NCBI GenBank assembly: GCA_034520745.1
Contig: JAXHNF010000013.1
Location: 1 to 64,000, forward strand
Length of the DNA stretch: 64,000 nt
From: Alkalibacterium sp034520745
Lineage (GTDB): Bacteria > Bacillota > Bacilli > Lactobacillales > Carnobacteriaceae_A
Direction: 5' to 3'
In this document: positions 38,820 through 49,295 of the stretch, piece after piece
Layout: the number at the start of each line of letters is the position of its first letter
Position numbering within the stretch: position 1 is the stretch's first letter
The notes under the pieces: model-generated
What the model was told of the DNA's origin: nothing
Database searches by the model: none
Seen by the model: the letters and a program-made list of their open reading frames with translations, nothing else
Translations under genes and position numbers: made by a program

Positions 38820-40004
38820 ATGGCTAAACAAAAATTTGACCGTACTAAACAACACATGAACATTGGTACTATCGGACACGTCGACCACGGTAAAACAACA
38901 TTGACAGCTGCTATTACGACTGTATTAGCTAAGAAAGGTTATGCAGAAGCACAAGCATACGACAGCATCGACAGAGCTGCAGAAGAAAAAGAACGTGGAA
39001 TCACGATCTCTACTTCTCACGTCGAGTACGAAACAGATACTCGTCACTACGCACACGTTGACTGCCCAGGACACGCAGACTACGTTAAAAACATGATCAC
39101 TGGTGCTGCACAAATGGACGGAGCTATCTTGGTAGTTTCTGCTGCTGACGGCCCAATGCCACAAACACGTGAGCACATCCTGTTATCTCGTCAAGTTGGC
39201 GTACCTTACATCGTTGTTTTCTTAAACAAAGTTGATATGGTCGACGACGAAGAATTGCTTGAATTAGTTGAAATGGAAGTTCGTGACTTGCTTTCAGAAT
39301 ACGACTTCCCAGGCGACGACATTCCAGTTGTTTCCGGTTCTGCTTTGAAAGCTTTAGAAGGCGACGAAGCATATCAGGAAAACATCCTTGAATTGATGGA
39401 AGCAGTCGACACTTATATCCCTGCTCCAGAACGTGACTCTGACCGTCCATTCATGATGCCAGTTGAGGACGTATTCTCAATCACTGGTCGTGGTACTGTT
39501 GCTACAGGTCGTGTTGAGTCTGGTAAAGTTTCTGTTGGTGACGAAGTTGAAGTTATCGGTATCAAAGATACTGCTAAAACAACGGTTACTGGTGTAGAAA
39601 TGTTCCGTAAATTATTAGACTACGCTGAAGCTGGCGACAACATCGGCGCACTTTTACGTGGTATGTCTCGTGATGATATCGAACGTGGACAAGTTTTAGC
39701 TAAACCAGGTTCAATCACACCACATACAAAATTTGACGCTGAAGTTTATGTATTGTCTAAAGAAGAGGGCGGACGTCACACTCCATTCTTCTCAAACTAT
39801 CGTCCACAATTCTTTTTCCGTACAACTGACGTAACTGGTGTTATCGACTTGCCAGAAGGTACTGAAATGGTTATGCCTGGCGACAACACAAACATGACAG
39901 TTTCACTGATTGCTCCAATCGCTGTTGAAGACGGAACTAAATTCACGATTCGTGAAGGCGGACGTACAGTAGGCGCTGGAGTTGTAACAAACATCATCGA
40001 ATAA
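38820..40004 (+). CDS. tuf: Elongation factor Tu
   Basis: EF-Tu, 394 residues, delivers aminoacyl-tRNA to the ribosome. It has GHVDHGKTTLTAAITTVL, RGITISTSHVEYET, DCPGHADYVKNMITGAAQMD, NKVDMVDD and SALKALEGD, and the C-terminal FFRTTDVTGVIDLPEGTEMV. The ATG at 38820 gives the usual AKQKFDR start; AAGGAGG is 11 nt upstream. Codon use is strongly biased, as expected for the most abundant protein. The frame is intact. Confidence 0.98.
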   Translation: MAKQKFDRTKQHMNIGTIGHVDHGKTTLTAAITTVLAKKGYAEAQAYDSIDRAAEEKERGITISTSHVEYETDTRHYAHVDCPGHADYVKNMITGAAQMDGAILVVSAADGPMPQTREHILLSRQVGVPYIVVFLNKVDMVDDEELLELVEMEVRDLLSEYDFPGDDIPVVSGSALKALEGDEAYQENILELMEAVDTYIPAPERDSDRPFMMPVEDVFSITGRGTVATGRVESGKVSVGDEVEVIGIKDTAKTTVTGVEMFRKLLDYAEAGDNIGALLRGMSRDDIERGQVLAKPGSITPHTKFDAEVYVLSKEEGGRHTPFFSNYRPQFFFRTTDVTGVIDLPEGTEMVMPGDNTNMTVSLIAPIAVEDGTKFTIREGGRTVGAGVVTNIIE

Positions 40005-40037
40005 TTTCGATACTGTTTGAACAATTTTAAAACACTG

Positions 40038-40072
40038 AAACACCTGGAAGATTTCTTCCAGGTGTTTTTTTA
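40038..40072 (+). terminator. Intrinsic terminator after tuf
   Basis: AAACACCTGGAAG pairs with CTTCCAGGTGTTT around ATTT and runs into TTTTTT. Confidence 0.95.
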
Positions 40073-40443
40073 AGTGTTAAAGTGAATGAGTTTTGGCGAG
40101 GTAGAGGCCAGCTCGTGAAGATTAGTGAGAATCGGATATGAGTTTAATGATTCTGAAGGTAAACTTATTGCGATTAGACCTTTTCGTTATGAGTTGCAGT
40201 GTATTTGGACCATACTCATACCGATTTTTCCAGTTTATGAAAGAGGCCCCCGGGAACTCGAGGCCTCTTCTGTTTGTTTTGGTAAGCGAGAAAAGGAGAA
40301 TAATCTGAGTTTGATAATCCATGATGCGTGTTGCTTTATTTTTTAATAAGACTAGGCATAATTGACTTAGGCTTTTTATGGCATAGTAAGTTGAAGCGCA
40401 AATAAAATAGTGAATAGACACGATTATTTTCTGGAGGTAAAGC
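40073..40443 (+). other. Intergenic region with an orphan terminator hairpin and a promoter
   Basis: No gene is supported. AAGAGGCC (40241-40248) and GGCCTCTT (40262-40269) form a GC-rich hairpin followed by CTGTTTGTTTT, with no gene in front of it. An identical AGAGGCC occurs near 40104 and could compete for the same partner, as in attenuators or riboswitches. A plausible promoter for the next gene is TTGACT (40362-40367), 16 bp, TAGTAA (40384-40389). No known riboswitch class could be matched. Confidence 0.5.
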
Positions 40444-41320
40444 ATGAAAAAGTATTTGGGTATCGGTCTGGTCATGCTGGCCGGAGTATTCTGGGGGATC
40501 AGCGGAGGGATCGCCGATATATTGATGGAGAGAGACTGGAGTCCCACCGTGATCTCGTTTTACCGGGGCGCTGTCGGGTTGGTCTGTTTTTTTGTCTGGT
40601 TCCTGACGCATTTCAGACAGAATCTGACTAAATCCAGTCGTTTTTATTTATGGTCACTTCTGGCGGGTGCTGGAGTTGCCGGAAACTTCACTTTATATTT
40701 TTTAAGCATTCAGGCCTCGAGCATTCCGGTAGCCGCTACGCTGATGTATACGGCCCCTGTATTTGTCCTTATAGCCTCTTTTGTTGCGGGGATAGAACAG
40801 TCCACCTGGTTCAAATGGGGATGCATCGCGGCGGTTCTTTTTGGTATTGTTCTGCTTACAGGTTCTTATGACATTGAGTCGCTGTCGGGCAGTTTTCTTT
40901 GGAACAGCGGCAGGGCTAGGGGCGGGGTATTTCATATGCTGTTTTTATCTTCGGATTCAAGAAAGCGTCTGAAATTGGGAGGCAACCGGCCGCTCTGTCG
41001 ACTGCCTTTCTGATATTCTGTCTTCATTCTATTCTTGCTGATGGATACCAAAGAAGCAGTCAGTGTGCTGAACTTGCAGTGATATCGGCTGGTTTCTGCT
41101 TTTAGGCGTACTCGGCGCCGGAATCTCCTTTATCATTTATGTGATCGGCCTTCGCCGGACCGCTCCGTCGACCGCTTCCATGGTGGCGATGGTCGAACCG
41201 GTGACTGCGTCCATATTCGGCGTTGTCTTTCTCAGCAATCTGTTGTCGCTCGTCCAACTGGCAGGCATGGGGCTGATCCTGGCCACGATCACTCTGCTCA
41301 GTATGAAAAAGTCCGGATAA
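40444..41320 (+). CDS. DMT/EamA family transporter (frameshifts)
   Basis: A ten-helix drug/metabolite transporter of about 290 residues with two EamA repeats. Repeat one contains LAGVFWGISGGIADIL, SFYRGAVGLVCFF and SIPVAATLMYTAPVFVLI. Repeat two contains FIIYVIGLRRTAPSTASMVAMVEPVTASIFG. The frame is lost around 40915-40990 and again near 41080. The ATG at 40444 follows GGAGG. Such proteins export amino acids or other metabolites; the substrate is not evident. Confidence 0.83.
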
Positions 41321-41430
41321 AAGGACGCGGATAGACGGCGGTTGATGTTAATCGTGGAAATGACTTATCGCTGAACAAAAGATTGAACAGCTGACGTTTA
41401 TGACAAAATCGCAGCTACTTTAGAAAAATA

Positions 41431-41476
41431 CTGACCGGGCCCCCGTCGCAGTACAGGGGGGCCCGGTCAGTGTTTT
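41431..41476. terminator. Bidirectional intrinsic terminator
   Basis: CTGACCGGGCCCCC pairs with GGGGGGCCCGGTCAG around GTCGCAGTACA, flanked by AAAATA and GTTTTT. It separates the DMT gene from the convergent transglutaminase cluster. Confidence 0.92.
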
Positions 41477-41518
41477 TACATAATAACAGTACGCTGCATA
41501 TTTTTGCTGATTTAATAG

Positions 41519-43913
41519 TCATAAAATGCCGACCCGGCCGAGCATCGATATGGGGTAGAAAAGGGAAAAAGTTGAGCATTTCGATCATTACGGTCCGTTC
41601 ACTGCCCGCGAAAGGTCCCGCTGATGCCCCTCCTGGTCCATAAAAGGCCCGGTCGGCAAGTTCGGTGAACTGGTCAAAGATCACAGAGCTTTCCGGCACG
41701 AATGGTTTCCACTCATTCATATACATCTGGACAGTCTGACCTTTTGCAGGTTTGTGTTTCAAATGATAGAGTTTCAAAATCACCCAGGATATGTTTGTCT
41801 TCTGGAGAGTTTCTCTTTACTGATCAGTAAACGAGGCAGCCACAGCAGCAGCCGCCATCTGAAAATAAGAACGAGACTGCCTGTCACTGCGGATAATCAG
41901 ACTGGCGTGGTATAGGATGGCGCGCAAGCGTCGGCTTCCTGACTGGCCGATGGAGGAGTCAGCTGCGTCTTCGGCTTGTCCGGGACCTTCCTGCCCTTCC
42001 AGTCCGGCTAATTCGTCGGCGCTGTTCAGTGCGTCGGATTCGTCACCGTCTGTGTCTTCTCTTTCCGCCTCATCGATTTCCAGTGTATCTTGATCGTCAA
42101 AGGAGTATGTTTCGCCCCGTATGGCTTCAACGGGCTCGTGGTTGGTGACCGGACTGGCAAAAGAGGGACTCGGCTCGAAGGGAACCCAGCCGTAACTTGG
42201 GAAAAAAACTTCCGGCCAGGAATGGGCATTGGAATTATCAATGATGAAAGTAGGACGTCTTCGCCTTCAGTGACGATCTGAGAACCGGGGTAAACCCTCG
42301 CGTCCATCTGGCCGGTATGCCCAGTGTACGGAGCAGGACCGTCATGGCTGTTGAAAAGTTGTCGCAGTAGCCGACTTGGGATTCGAAACAGAAAATGGTC
42401 GACATAGTCAGCGCCTTGAGGGGTGTCTTCTGAATCAAGCAAACTGTAACGGTAGCCGCCTTCTTCCTTGAGGTATGACTCAACGGCACGGACCATGTCA
42501 TATTCCGTCTCCAGACCTGCGGTGATCTCTTCTGCGAGCTCAGTCACACGCTGCGGCAATGCAGTGGGAAGCTGGAGCTCCTGTTCGAACCACTGATAAA
42601 ACAAGTCATCATCTTCGATTTCATCTGCGGATTCGAGTTCAGCCGTCTCTTCCCGGTAAGTGGCGATCAGCGTCTCCCGCCAGCCGTCATCAAGGCGAAG
42701 CGCCTCTTCCTCCAAACGGTCAGGGAAGGTTCTGTCATAAGTCAGGGTATAGCCGTCCGGCCCGTCTGTTTCACTCTGAACAGTCAGGTAACTGCTCGTC
42801 TCATTGATTTTCAGAGAAAGATCGGCTTCAGTTTCATCCAGTTCCAGCTCCCTGAGACCATAAGGATAGGCGATGTAGGTCAGCTCGTCGAACCATTCGA
42901 GTCTTGCTTCAGACAGAGTCTCAGATGACGAGTCGACCGGGTCCGGTGTGTCTGAAATCAGGTCCACATTCAAGGTGTCATTTTTCCGGAAAGTGTAAGA
43001 TGATGGGATGGAACGCTGGCGCTGCGCTGTTTTCACTGTTCCAGCCTAAACCGGTATACTCTGTCCGGTTCATGACCTTCCAGTAATTCGGACGTTCGGT
43101 ATAGGCGCGGAAAACTGAAGAAAAATCCTGCTGCAGCCGTCCGCCCAGCCGGTCCGTATTCGTGCCCATGCCGGTCCGGCGGAAGCCTAAGCCGGCAGTA
43201 CGCGCGTTGATCCAGTCAAAGAACCCTCTTTCATCCAGTCTCTTCTGATAGGCATTGGACTTTGTTTCGACCCATTCCTGGCTTCTTTCCAGAGGATCCA
43301 AAGCAGCATAAGAGAGACCAGTCAACACCAGGATGGCAAGAATGACGGCAAGACTATTCCAAGTGAAAGCGAACGGGTCAGACCGGGGCATCAGTTGAGA
43401 GACAGCGATCAGCAGAAAACCGAAACCGGTAAGAAAAACCAGGTAAGACAAGACGGGTCGGGAAGTAAAGGTATGCAGGACCATCAGATAGATAAGCCCG
43501 GCGAACAAAGACGGGAGAGCCAGATGAAATCTGAACAGCAGGAAAGTCAGAATGGTTATGAGCAGAAAAACAGCGCTCATTGTCAGCAATACAGGCAGAT
43601 CGACCAGTCTGATTCCCACAAGGTCGTCCCATTGCCGGGCTCCCAGCGACCATGTTTCAGCTACCCAGTTTCTGAAACGCAGCGCATCGTTTTCAGGGGG
43701 AAAGAGGATATAAATGTAAATAACGAAGAAACTGAACTGCACCATTAAATACAGCCACCATTTTTTAAAAAGAAAGGCAGACAGGTGAGTCAGGATGAAA
43801 AAGAAAAACAGTAGACCTTTGCCGTATATGTTATTGATATCCATGAGCAGATTTAGTACGGGCAACAGCAGAAAACTGTGCAGGATCAGGAGCAGCAGGA
43901 AATTAATGAGCAC
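41519..43913 (-). CDS. Transglutaminase-like membrane protein, TgpA/DUF3488 type (several frameshifts)
   Basis: A large membrane protein of about 780-800 residues. The N-terminal 200 residues form about six hydrophobic helices, followed by an extracytoplasmic region and a transglutaminase core. That core has the catalytic Cys in SQVGYCDNFSTAM, then GIPARWTRGFTP, and the His in NAHSWPEVFFPSYGWVPFEP. An acidic linker rich in Asp/Glu, another membrane segment and a DUF4129-like tail (FTELADRAFYG) follow. Frame breaks occur near 43035, 42395, 42240, 41880 and 41800. The start (GTG at 43913, or an ATG near 43948 after a frame correction) and the stop are uncertain. Third gene of a moxR-DUF58-tgpA operon; relatives act in cell-envelope processes. 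Confidence 0.78.
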
Positions 43914-44969
43914 TGTGTCTGTCTTTGACGGTAATCATTGTCTGACTCTCCTCCTTTCACCTGATCCAGGAGTTCTTCGTCGATATAGTGGTGGTCAAAG
44001 TCTGAAGACGAGGGCAAGGGTACTGTGAACGTTCGGGATCTGACAATTATTTTCTTTGATTTTTTATCGGTGACCTGACGAAACAGCCGGGCAAGTTCGT
44101 TCTGGTCACCGGCCGGTTCGATGGTCAGGAAGCTGTCTTCTGTCTGTTTTACGTTCATCTCTCCACCGAAACGCCCCAGTAAGTATATGTTCACTTTCTG
44201 AGTTTCCTTCAGATCCTGAAGCAGGCTGTAGGCCAGGCTGAGCAATGCTTCAAAAGTGTCCGTCTCAAGTCCCAGAAAGTAAAGAGCGATGGGCGACTCT
44301 TCTTCCGTTTCATACTCCTTGACCATCCACTCTCCGCGCTTGAGGCTGGCTTTCCAGTCGATACCGGAGAGCGTATCCCGATTCTGAAAGGATCTCAGTT
44401 CGTTCATATAGTAATCGTGTTCGAATGAGCGGGAAGGGCGGGAGAAGCGGGGATCGATCGTGTACATGAGCTTTTCCCGTTCAGTCTTCGTCAAAAGATG
44501 CGGAAAAATATCGATAGCGACAGGCACGGTCAGCCGTGTGTGCCTTTTCCATACTCCGAACAGACCGGTACTTGTGATATCAAGCGTAAGTCTGTCATGA
44601 TGGCCTCTGGGGAGAGGGACTGAGTGAAAACGACTCGCTATCTTTCGGTTGAACAGGACCGAAACGTGATCGGTCTGCCGGACATGAGGCATCAGCATCG
44701 TGATCTTTACAGCTGATACAAAATAGGGGGTCCTGCTTTTGTTTTCGATAATAAAAGAAAGCATATTGATTGTCTTCCGTCCTCGAACGGTCCATGTGAG
44801 TGAGATGATAAGACTGGCGTGTTGAAAAAAAGGACAGAAAGATCCAGAGGGTAAATGCGTAGAAAACATACCAGGAAGCTGTCGCGGGGAAAATGAGCAT
44901 GTAGACAGTGACAGCCAGGTAAACGAAAAGAAACCAGAAATGTCTTAGGATACGCAAAGCTCTGCTCAT
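43886..44969 (-). CDS. DUF58 domain protein (one frameshift)
   Basis: About 360 residues. Two N-terminal membrane helices (FWFLFVYLAVTVYMLIFPA, WYVFYAFTLWIFLSFF) precede the DUF58 region. The conserved core SGIDWKASLKRGEWMVKEYE is at about residue 230, with von Willebrand A-like folds known for relatives. The frame breaks near 44700-44860. The ATG at 44969 overlaps the moxR stop by 4 nt (ATGA), so translation is coupled. These proteins are always found with MoxR ATPases and transglutaminases. The exact role is unknown. Confidence 0.82.
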
Positions 44970-45930
44970 CGTCTGAACCTGGTCTGGGTCGGGATCATCA
45001 GTTCCTGAGTCAGCTGATCGATAAAGCTGTCTGTTTCTTCCAGGCTTAAATGATTCTCAAACAGCAGCCGATGCCGGTATAACGGTTTGAGAATGTCCAG
45101 GATATCCTGGGGAATAACATAATCTCGGCCGGCGAGCAGTGCATGGGCCCGCGCGGAAGCAAGCGCAAACTGGTTGCCCCGCGGACTGATCCCCAGTCTG
45201 ACTGCAGGATGATTACGCGTCAGAAGAGCCAGAGAGACGATATACTTGAGCAGCGCTTCCTCGACATGGATATGTTCGACAGTATCTTTCAATGTCAGAA
45301 ATTCTTCGATAGACATGACGGGCGTCAGCTTTTGTACTTCTTTCTGCTGATCAGGTGCCGCCAGCATCTGGACTTCCTGCTCGGCATTCGGGTAACCGAT
45401 AGACAACTGAAAAAGAAAACGGTCCAGCTGAGCTTCCGGAAGAGGGTAAGTCCCTTTATATTCGATCGGGTTCTGCGTGGCCAGGACAAAAAAGGATTGG
45501 GCAGACGGTGTGTCCTGCCGTCCAAGGTCACCTGTTTTTCGGACATGGCTTCAAGCATGGCAGCCTGGGTTCGCGGCGAGGTCCGGTTGATTTCATCCGC
45601 CAGCAGAAGCTGATTGAAAATAGGGCCTTTGCGAAAATTGAATAAGGTGCCGTCTGCATCGGGAACAGAAAAGCCGATAATGTCAGAAGGAATGAGGTCA
45701 GGGGTGAACTGGATACGGGCGAAGTCTGCATCCAGACATTTGGCAATGGTTCGTATAAGCAGTGTCTTGCCGACCCCGGGGATGTCTTCGAACAATACAT
45801 GACCGCCGGCAAGCATGGCGACGATCGTCAGCCTGGTCACATCTTTCTTGCCGATGACGATGCGGTCAACGGTATCGATCAGCGTATGAAGCTTTTCGAT
45901 AGACAGATGTGTCTCCTGATAAAATGGCAT
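44966..45930 (-). CDS. MoxR family AAA+ ATPase (one frameshift)
   Basis: A chaperone-like AAA+ ATPase of about 320 residues. Walker A is FEDIPGVGKT, then FARIQFTPDLIPSDIIG, the Walker B equivalent LLADEINRTSPRTQAA and sensor 1 VLATQNP (visible after frame correction near 45500), and a C-terminal lid with LGISPRGNQFALASARA. The ATG at 45930 follows GGAGGG. It heads an operon with DUF58 and the transglutaminase, the usual trio. MoxR proteins are thought to help assemble or activate partner proteins. Confidence 0.87.
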
Positions 45931-46190
45931 ATCGTTCCCTCCTCCGGTTATAGTCTGGTTAGTGATAGGTTATTGATGAATGTAAAAATAACAGAATCTA
46001 TTATGTCTGTTTAGTTTATTGTATAGAGAATGCCGCGATAACTCAACGATTTAGCAATCTGACAGACAATGACACGGCAGATAAATGACGAGTGAAAACT
46101 GTAAAAGCAGCGTGTTCGTACATATATAATATAGAGGGAAGACAAAAATCATCATTCAGAATTTAATTTTGATTTATAAAGAAAAAAGAC

Positions 46191-46219
46191 TTGATTATAT
46201 CAGTCATTGTCTGTATACT
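46191..46219 (+). promoter_or_regulatory. Promoter of the S10 operon
   Basis: TTGATT (46191-46196), 17-bp spacer, TATACT (46214-46219). The resulting leader to rpsJ is about 200 nt and rich in possible pairings, but no known L4-type leader was recognised. It is the last strong promoter seen before infA. Confidence 0.85.
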
Positions 46220-46427
46220 TGTAAAGGTGTCTGTGAGTGACAGGACTTTTCTGGATAAAAGCATGCCGTCAAGGTCTTGCCTGCCATTCAGAGGGGGAGG
46301 GTAATTCACGGAACCAAGGCTAGGAAGCGAGAGGTTGCGACACACCCGGCTGCATTGCCATGGAGGGTCGTTGGAAATTTTCGTGGAGCTAGGTTTATTT
46401 TTAAAATAAGCGAAGGAGGGAAATATC

Positions 46428-46736
46428 ATGGCGAAACAAAAAATTCGTATTCGTTTGAAAGCTTACGAACATCGCGTACTTGATCAATCAGCAGACAAAA
46501 TTGTGGAAACAGCAAAGAGAACTGGGGCAGAAGTATCCGGTCCAATTCCATTGCCGACTGAACGCAAACTGTTCACAGTTATCCGTTCACCGCACAAATA
46601 CAAAGACTCACGCGAACAGTTCGAAATGCGCACACACAAACGTCTTGTGGACATTTTGAACCCGACAGCTAAAACTGTTGACGCATTAACTAAACTTGAC
46701 TTACCGTCAGGCGTAGATATTGAAATCAAATTATAA
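46428..46736 (+). CDS. rpsJ: 30S ribosomal protein S10 (NusE)
   Basis: S10, 102 residues; also the NusE transcription factor that bridges NusG to the ribosome. It contains KIRIRLKAYEHRVLDQSA, VSGPIPLPTERKLFTV and THKRLVDILNPTAKTVDAL. The ATG at 46428 follows GGAGGG. First gene of the superoperon running to rplQ. Confidence 0.98.
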   Translation: MAKQKIRIRLKAYEHRVLDQSADKIVETAKRTGAEVSGPIPLPTERKLFTVIRSPHKYKDSREQFEMRTHKRLVDILNPTAKTVDALTKLDLPSGVDIEIKL

Positions 46737-46769
46737 TAAATAAAAAATCATAATAACGGAGGTGTACTC

Positions 46770-47405
46770 ATGACCAAGGGAATCTTAGGAAGAAAAGTCG
46801 GAATGACTCAAATTTTCAGTGAAGCAGGGGAATTGATGCCTGTTACAGTGATCGAAGTTCAGCCTAACGTAGTATTACAAGTTAAAAACGCTGAAACGGA
46901 CGGTTACAACGCTGTTCAATTAGGGTATGAAGATAAACGTGAAGTTTTATCTAACAAACCGGCAAGAGGTCATGTTAAAAAAGCTAACACGGCTCCTAAG
47001 CGCTTCATTCGAGAATTACGAGATGCTGAGCTAGGGGACGTCGAAGTTGGAAACGAAATTAAAGTAGACACATTTGCACAAGGCGACATCGTTGATGTCA
47101 CAGGAACGTCAAAAGGTAAAGGATTCCAAGGGGTTATCAAACGTCACGGCCAAAGCCGCGGACCTGAAACTCACGGATCTCGTTATCACCGTCGTCCTGG
47201 TTCAATGGGTATGGCTACTCATCCCGGACGCGTATTTAAAGGCAAGAAATTAGCCGGACGTATGGGCGGAGACAAAGTGACTGTACAAAACCTTGAAGTG
47301 GTTCGTGTCGATACAGACCGCAACGTACTTCTGATCAAAGGTAATGTCCCAGGTGCTAAAAAATCACTTATACAAATACAAGCTGCAGTAAAAAGCGGCA
47401 AGTAA
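46770..47405 (+). CDS. rplC: 50S ribosomal protein L3
   Basis: L3, 211 residues, reaches the peptidyl-transferase centre. It contains GILGRKVGMTQIFSEAG, GTSKGKGFQGVIKRHGQSRG and GSMGMATHPGRVFKGKKLAG. The ATG at 46770 follows GGAGGTG. The frame is intact. Confidence 0.98.
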   Translation: MTKGILGRKVGMTQIFSEAGELMPVTVIEVQPNVVLQVKNAETDGYNAVQLGYEDKREVLSNKPARGHVKKANTAPKRFIRELRDAELGDVEVGNEIKVDTFAQGDIVDVTGTSKGKGFQGVIKRHGQSRGPETHGSRYHRRPGSMGMATHPGRVFKGKKLAGRMGGDKVTVQNLEVVRVDTDRNVLLIKGNVPGAKKSLIQIQAAVKSGK

Positions 47406-47431
47406 TAGATTAGGAAGGGAGGACTAGCAGA

Positions 47432-48055
47432 ATGCCAACTGTAACGTTATTTAAACAAGACGGAACGCAAAATGGTGAAGTATCATTGAACGATGCGATC
47501 TTTGGGATCGAACCAAACGAAAATGTTGTTTTTGATGCAATCACTATGCAACGCGCTTCATTGAGACAAGGTACACACGCAGTAAAAAACCGTAGCGCAG
47601 TACGTGGCGGAGGACGCAAACCATGGCGTCAAAAAGGAACTGGACGTGCGCGTCAGGGTTCTATCCGTTCACCACAATGGCGTGGAGGTGGTACAGTCTT
47701 CGGACCGACACCACGTTCATACGCATATAAGCTACCGAAAAAAGTTCGTCGTTTAGCAATCAAATCTGTGTTATCTGCCAAAGCAGCAGGCGATGACATC
47801 ATCGTATTAGACGGTTTAAGCTTCGACGCACCAAAAACGAAAGAGTTCAGAGCTATGCTTGGAAGTCTGGAAGTAAACAGAAAAGCATTAGTTGTCTTAG
47901 AAGAGGGTAACGATTTTGCAAAACTATCTGCACGTAACATTCCTGGAGTGAAAGTTGTAGCTCCTAACAATGTATCTGTGCTGGATGTTGTTTCGCATGA
48001 CAAACTTATCTTAACGAAGGCTGCTCTGGAAAAAGTAGAGGAGGCTCTTCAATAA
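47432..48055 (+). CDS. rplD: 50S ribosomal protein L4
   Basis: L4, 207 residues, lines the exit tunnel. It contains RQGTHAVKNRSAVRGGGRKP, WRQKGTGRARQGSIRSPQW and GGGTVFGPTPRSYAYKLP, the extended tunnel loop. The ATG at 47432 follows GGGAGG. The stop overlaps the rplW start (48055). Confidence 0.97.
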   Translation: MPTVTLFKQDGTQNGEVSLNDAIFGIEPNENVVFDAITMQRASLRQGTHAVKNRSAVRGGGRKPWRQKGTGRARQGSIRSPQWRGGGTVFGPTPRSYAYKLPKKVRRLAIKSVLSAKAAGDDIIVLDGLSFDAPKTKEFRAMLGSLEVNRKALVVLEEGNDFAKLSARNIPGVKVVAPNNVSVLDVVSHDKLILTKAALEKVEEALQ

Positions 48056-48345
48056 TGGATGCACGTGACATAATCTTACGCCCGATCATTACAGAAGCTT
48101 CTATGTATGCTATGGAAAACAAAAAGTACACATTCGAAGTGAGTGTTCGCGCTAAAAAAACTCATATCAAAAAAGCAGTCGAAGAACTTTTCGATGTAAA
48201 AGTTGACAAAGTCAACGTTATCAACACAGCTCCCAAACCTAAGCGTATGGGACGTTATGAAGGTCACACCAAAAAACGCCGCAAAGCGATCGTGACTTTA
48301 ACAGCTGAATCAAATGATATTGCATTGTTCGGAGACGAAGAATAA
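48055..48345 (+). CDS. rplW: 50S ribosomal protein L23
   Basis: L23, 96 residues, docking site for trigger factor and SRP at the tunnel exit. It contains ILRPIITEASMYAMENKKYT, KAVEELFDVKVDKVNVINTA and RMGRYEGHTKKRRKA. The ATG at 48055 overlaps the end of rplD, with GTAGAGGAGG just upstream. Confidence 0.97.
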   Translation: MDARDIILRPIITEASMYAMENKKYTFEVSVRAKKTHIKKAVEELFDVKVDKVNVINTAPKPKRMGRYEGHTKKRRKAIVTLTAESNDIALFGDEE

Positions 48346-48393
48346 AGATTAAATCAGTTTCACGAAAAATAGTTAAACAAGGAGGGGAATAAC

Positions 48394-49233
48394 GTGGCAA
48401 TTAAGACATACAAACCTACCACTAACGGACGTCGTAACATGACAGGGTCAGATTTCGCTGAAATCACTACAAATAAGCCTGAAAAGAGCTTGTTGAAACC
48501 GAACCCCAAACGTGCCGGACGTAACAATGCTGGTAAAATCACTGTCCGTCATCAAGGCGGAGGCCACAAGCACAAATATCGTGTGATCGACTTCAAACGT
48601 CAGAAAGATGACGTTCGCGGTATTATTAAAACGATCGAATATGATCCAAACCGTTCCGCTAATATCTCATTGATCCAATATGAAGATGGAACAAAAACTT
48701 ACATCCTATCACCTAAAGGAATCGAAGTAGGTCAAGACATCTACTCAGGTCCGGATGCAGATATCCAAGTAGGGAACGCTCTTGCATTAACTGATATCCC
48801 TGTTGGTACTGTGGTACACAACATTGAACTGAAACCTGGCAAAGGCGGACAACTGGTTCGTTCAGCCGGAACATCAGCTCAGGTGTTAGGTAAAGAAGGC
48901 AAATACGCTCTTGTTCGTTTGGAATCAGGCGAGACTCGCATGATCCTGGCTAGCTGCCGCGCAACAATCGGTACAGTTGGTAACGAACAGCATGAACTGA
49001 TCAACATCGGTAAAGCCGGACGTAACCGCTGGAAAGGCAAACGCCCAACAGTTCGTGGTTCTGTAATGAACCCTAACGATCACCCGCACGGTGGTGGTGA
49101 AGGTAAAGCGCCAATCGGTCGTCCAAGCCCAATGTCACCATGGGGTAAACCGACGCTTGGTAAGAAAACACGTAATGGTAAGAATCGTTCAGATAAGCTT
49201 ATCGTACGTCGTCGTAAAACTAAGAAAAAATAA
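48394..49233 (+). CDS. rplB: 50S ribosomal protein L2
   Basis: L2, 279 residues, near the peptidyl-transferase centre. It contains YKPTTNGRRNMTGSDFAEIT, HRQ-type HQGGGHKHKYRVIDFKR, and the C-terminal VRGSVMNPNDHPHGGGEGKA with the conserved His. GTG start at 48394 after GGAGGGG. It ends in a Lys/Arg-rich tail. Confidence 0.98.
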   Translation: MAIKTYKPTTNGRRNMTGSDFAEITTNKPEKSLLKPNPKRAGRNNAGKITVRHQGGGHKHKYRVIDFKRQKDDVRGIIKTIEYDPNRSANISLIQYEDGTKTYILSPKGIEVGQDIYSGPDADIQVGNALALTDIPVGTVVHNIELKPGKGGQLVRSAGTSAQVLGKEGKYALVRLESGETRMILASCRATIGTVGNEQHELINIGKAGRNRWKGKRPTVRGSVMNPNDHPHGGGEGKAPIGRPSPMSPWGKPTLGKKTRNGKNRSDKLIVRRRKTKKK

Positions 49234-49295
49234 TCAGAATAATAATTGATTCAAAAAGTAATATTATGGGGTAAACCCGAAGAGGAGGGCAATAC

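Noticed and set aside
40095..40275. Lysine riboswitch
   Set aside because: A GAGGTAGAGG start and a few scattered short matches are present, but the core GAAAGG, GCCGAAG and closing CTATC elements cannot be placed.
40122..40547. Open frames on both strands between tuf and the DMT gene
   Set aside because: Neither the plus-strand nor the minus-strand frame has a good ribosome site or recognisable sequence, and both run through the terminator hairpin and the DMT gene start.
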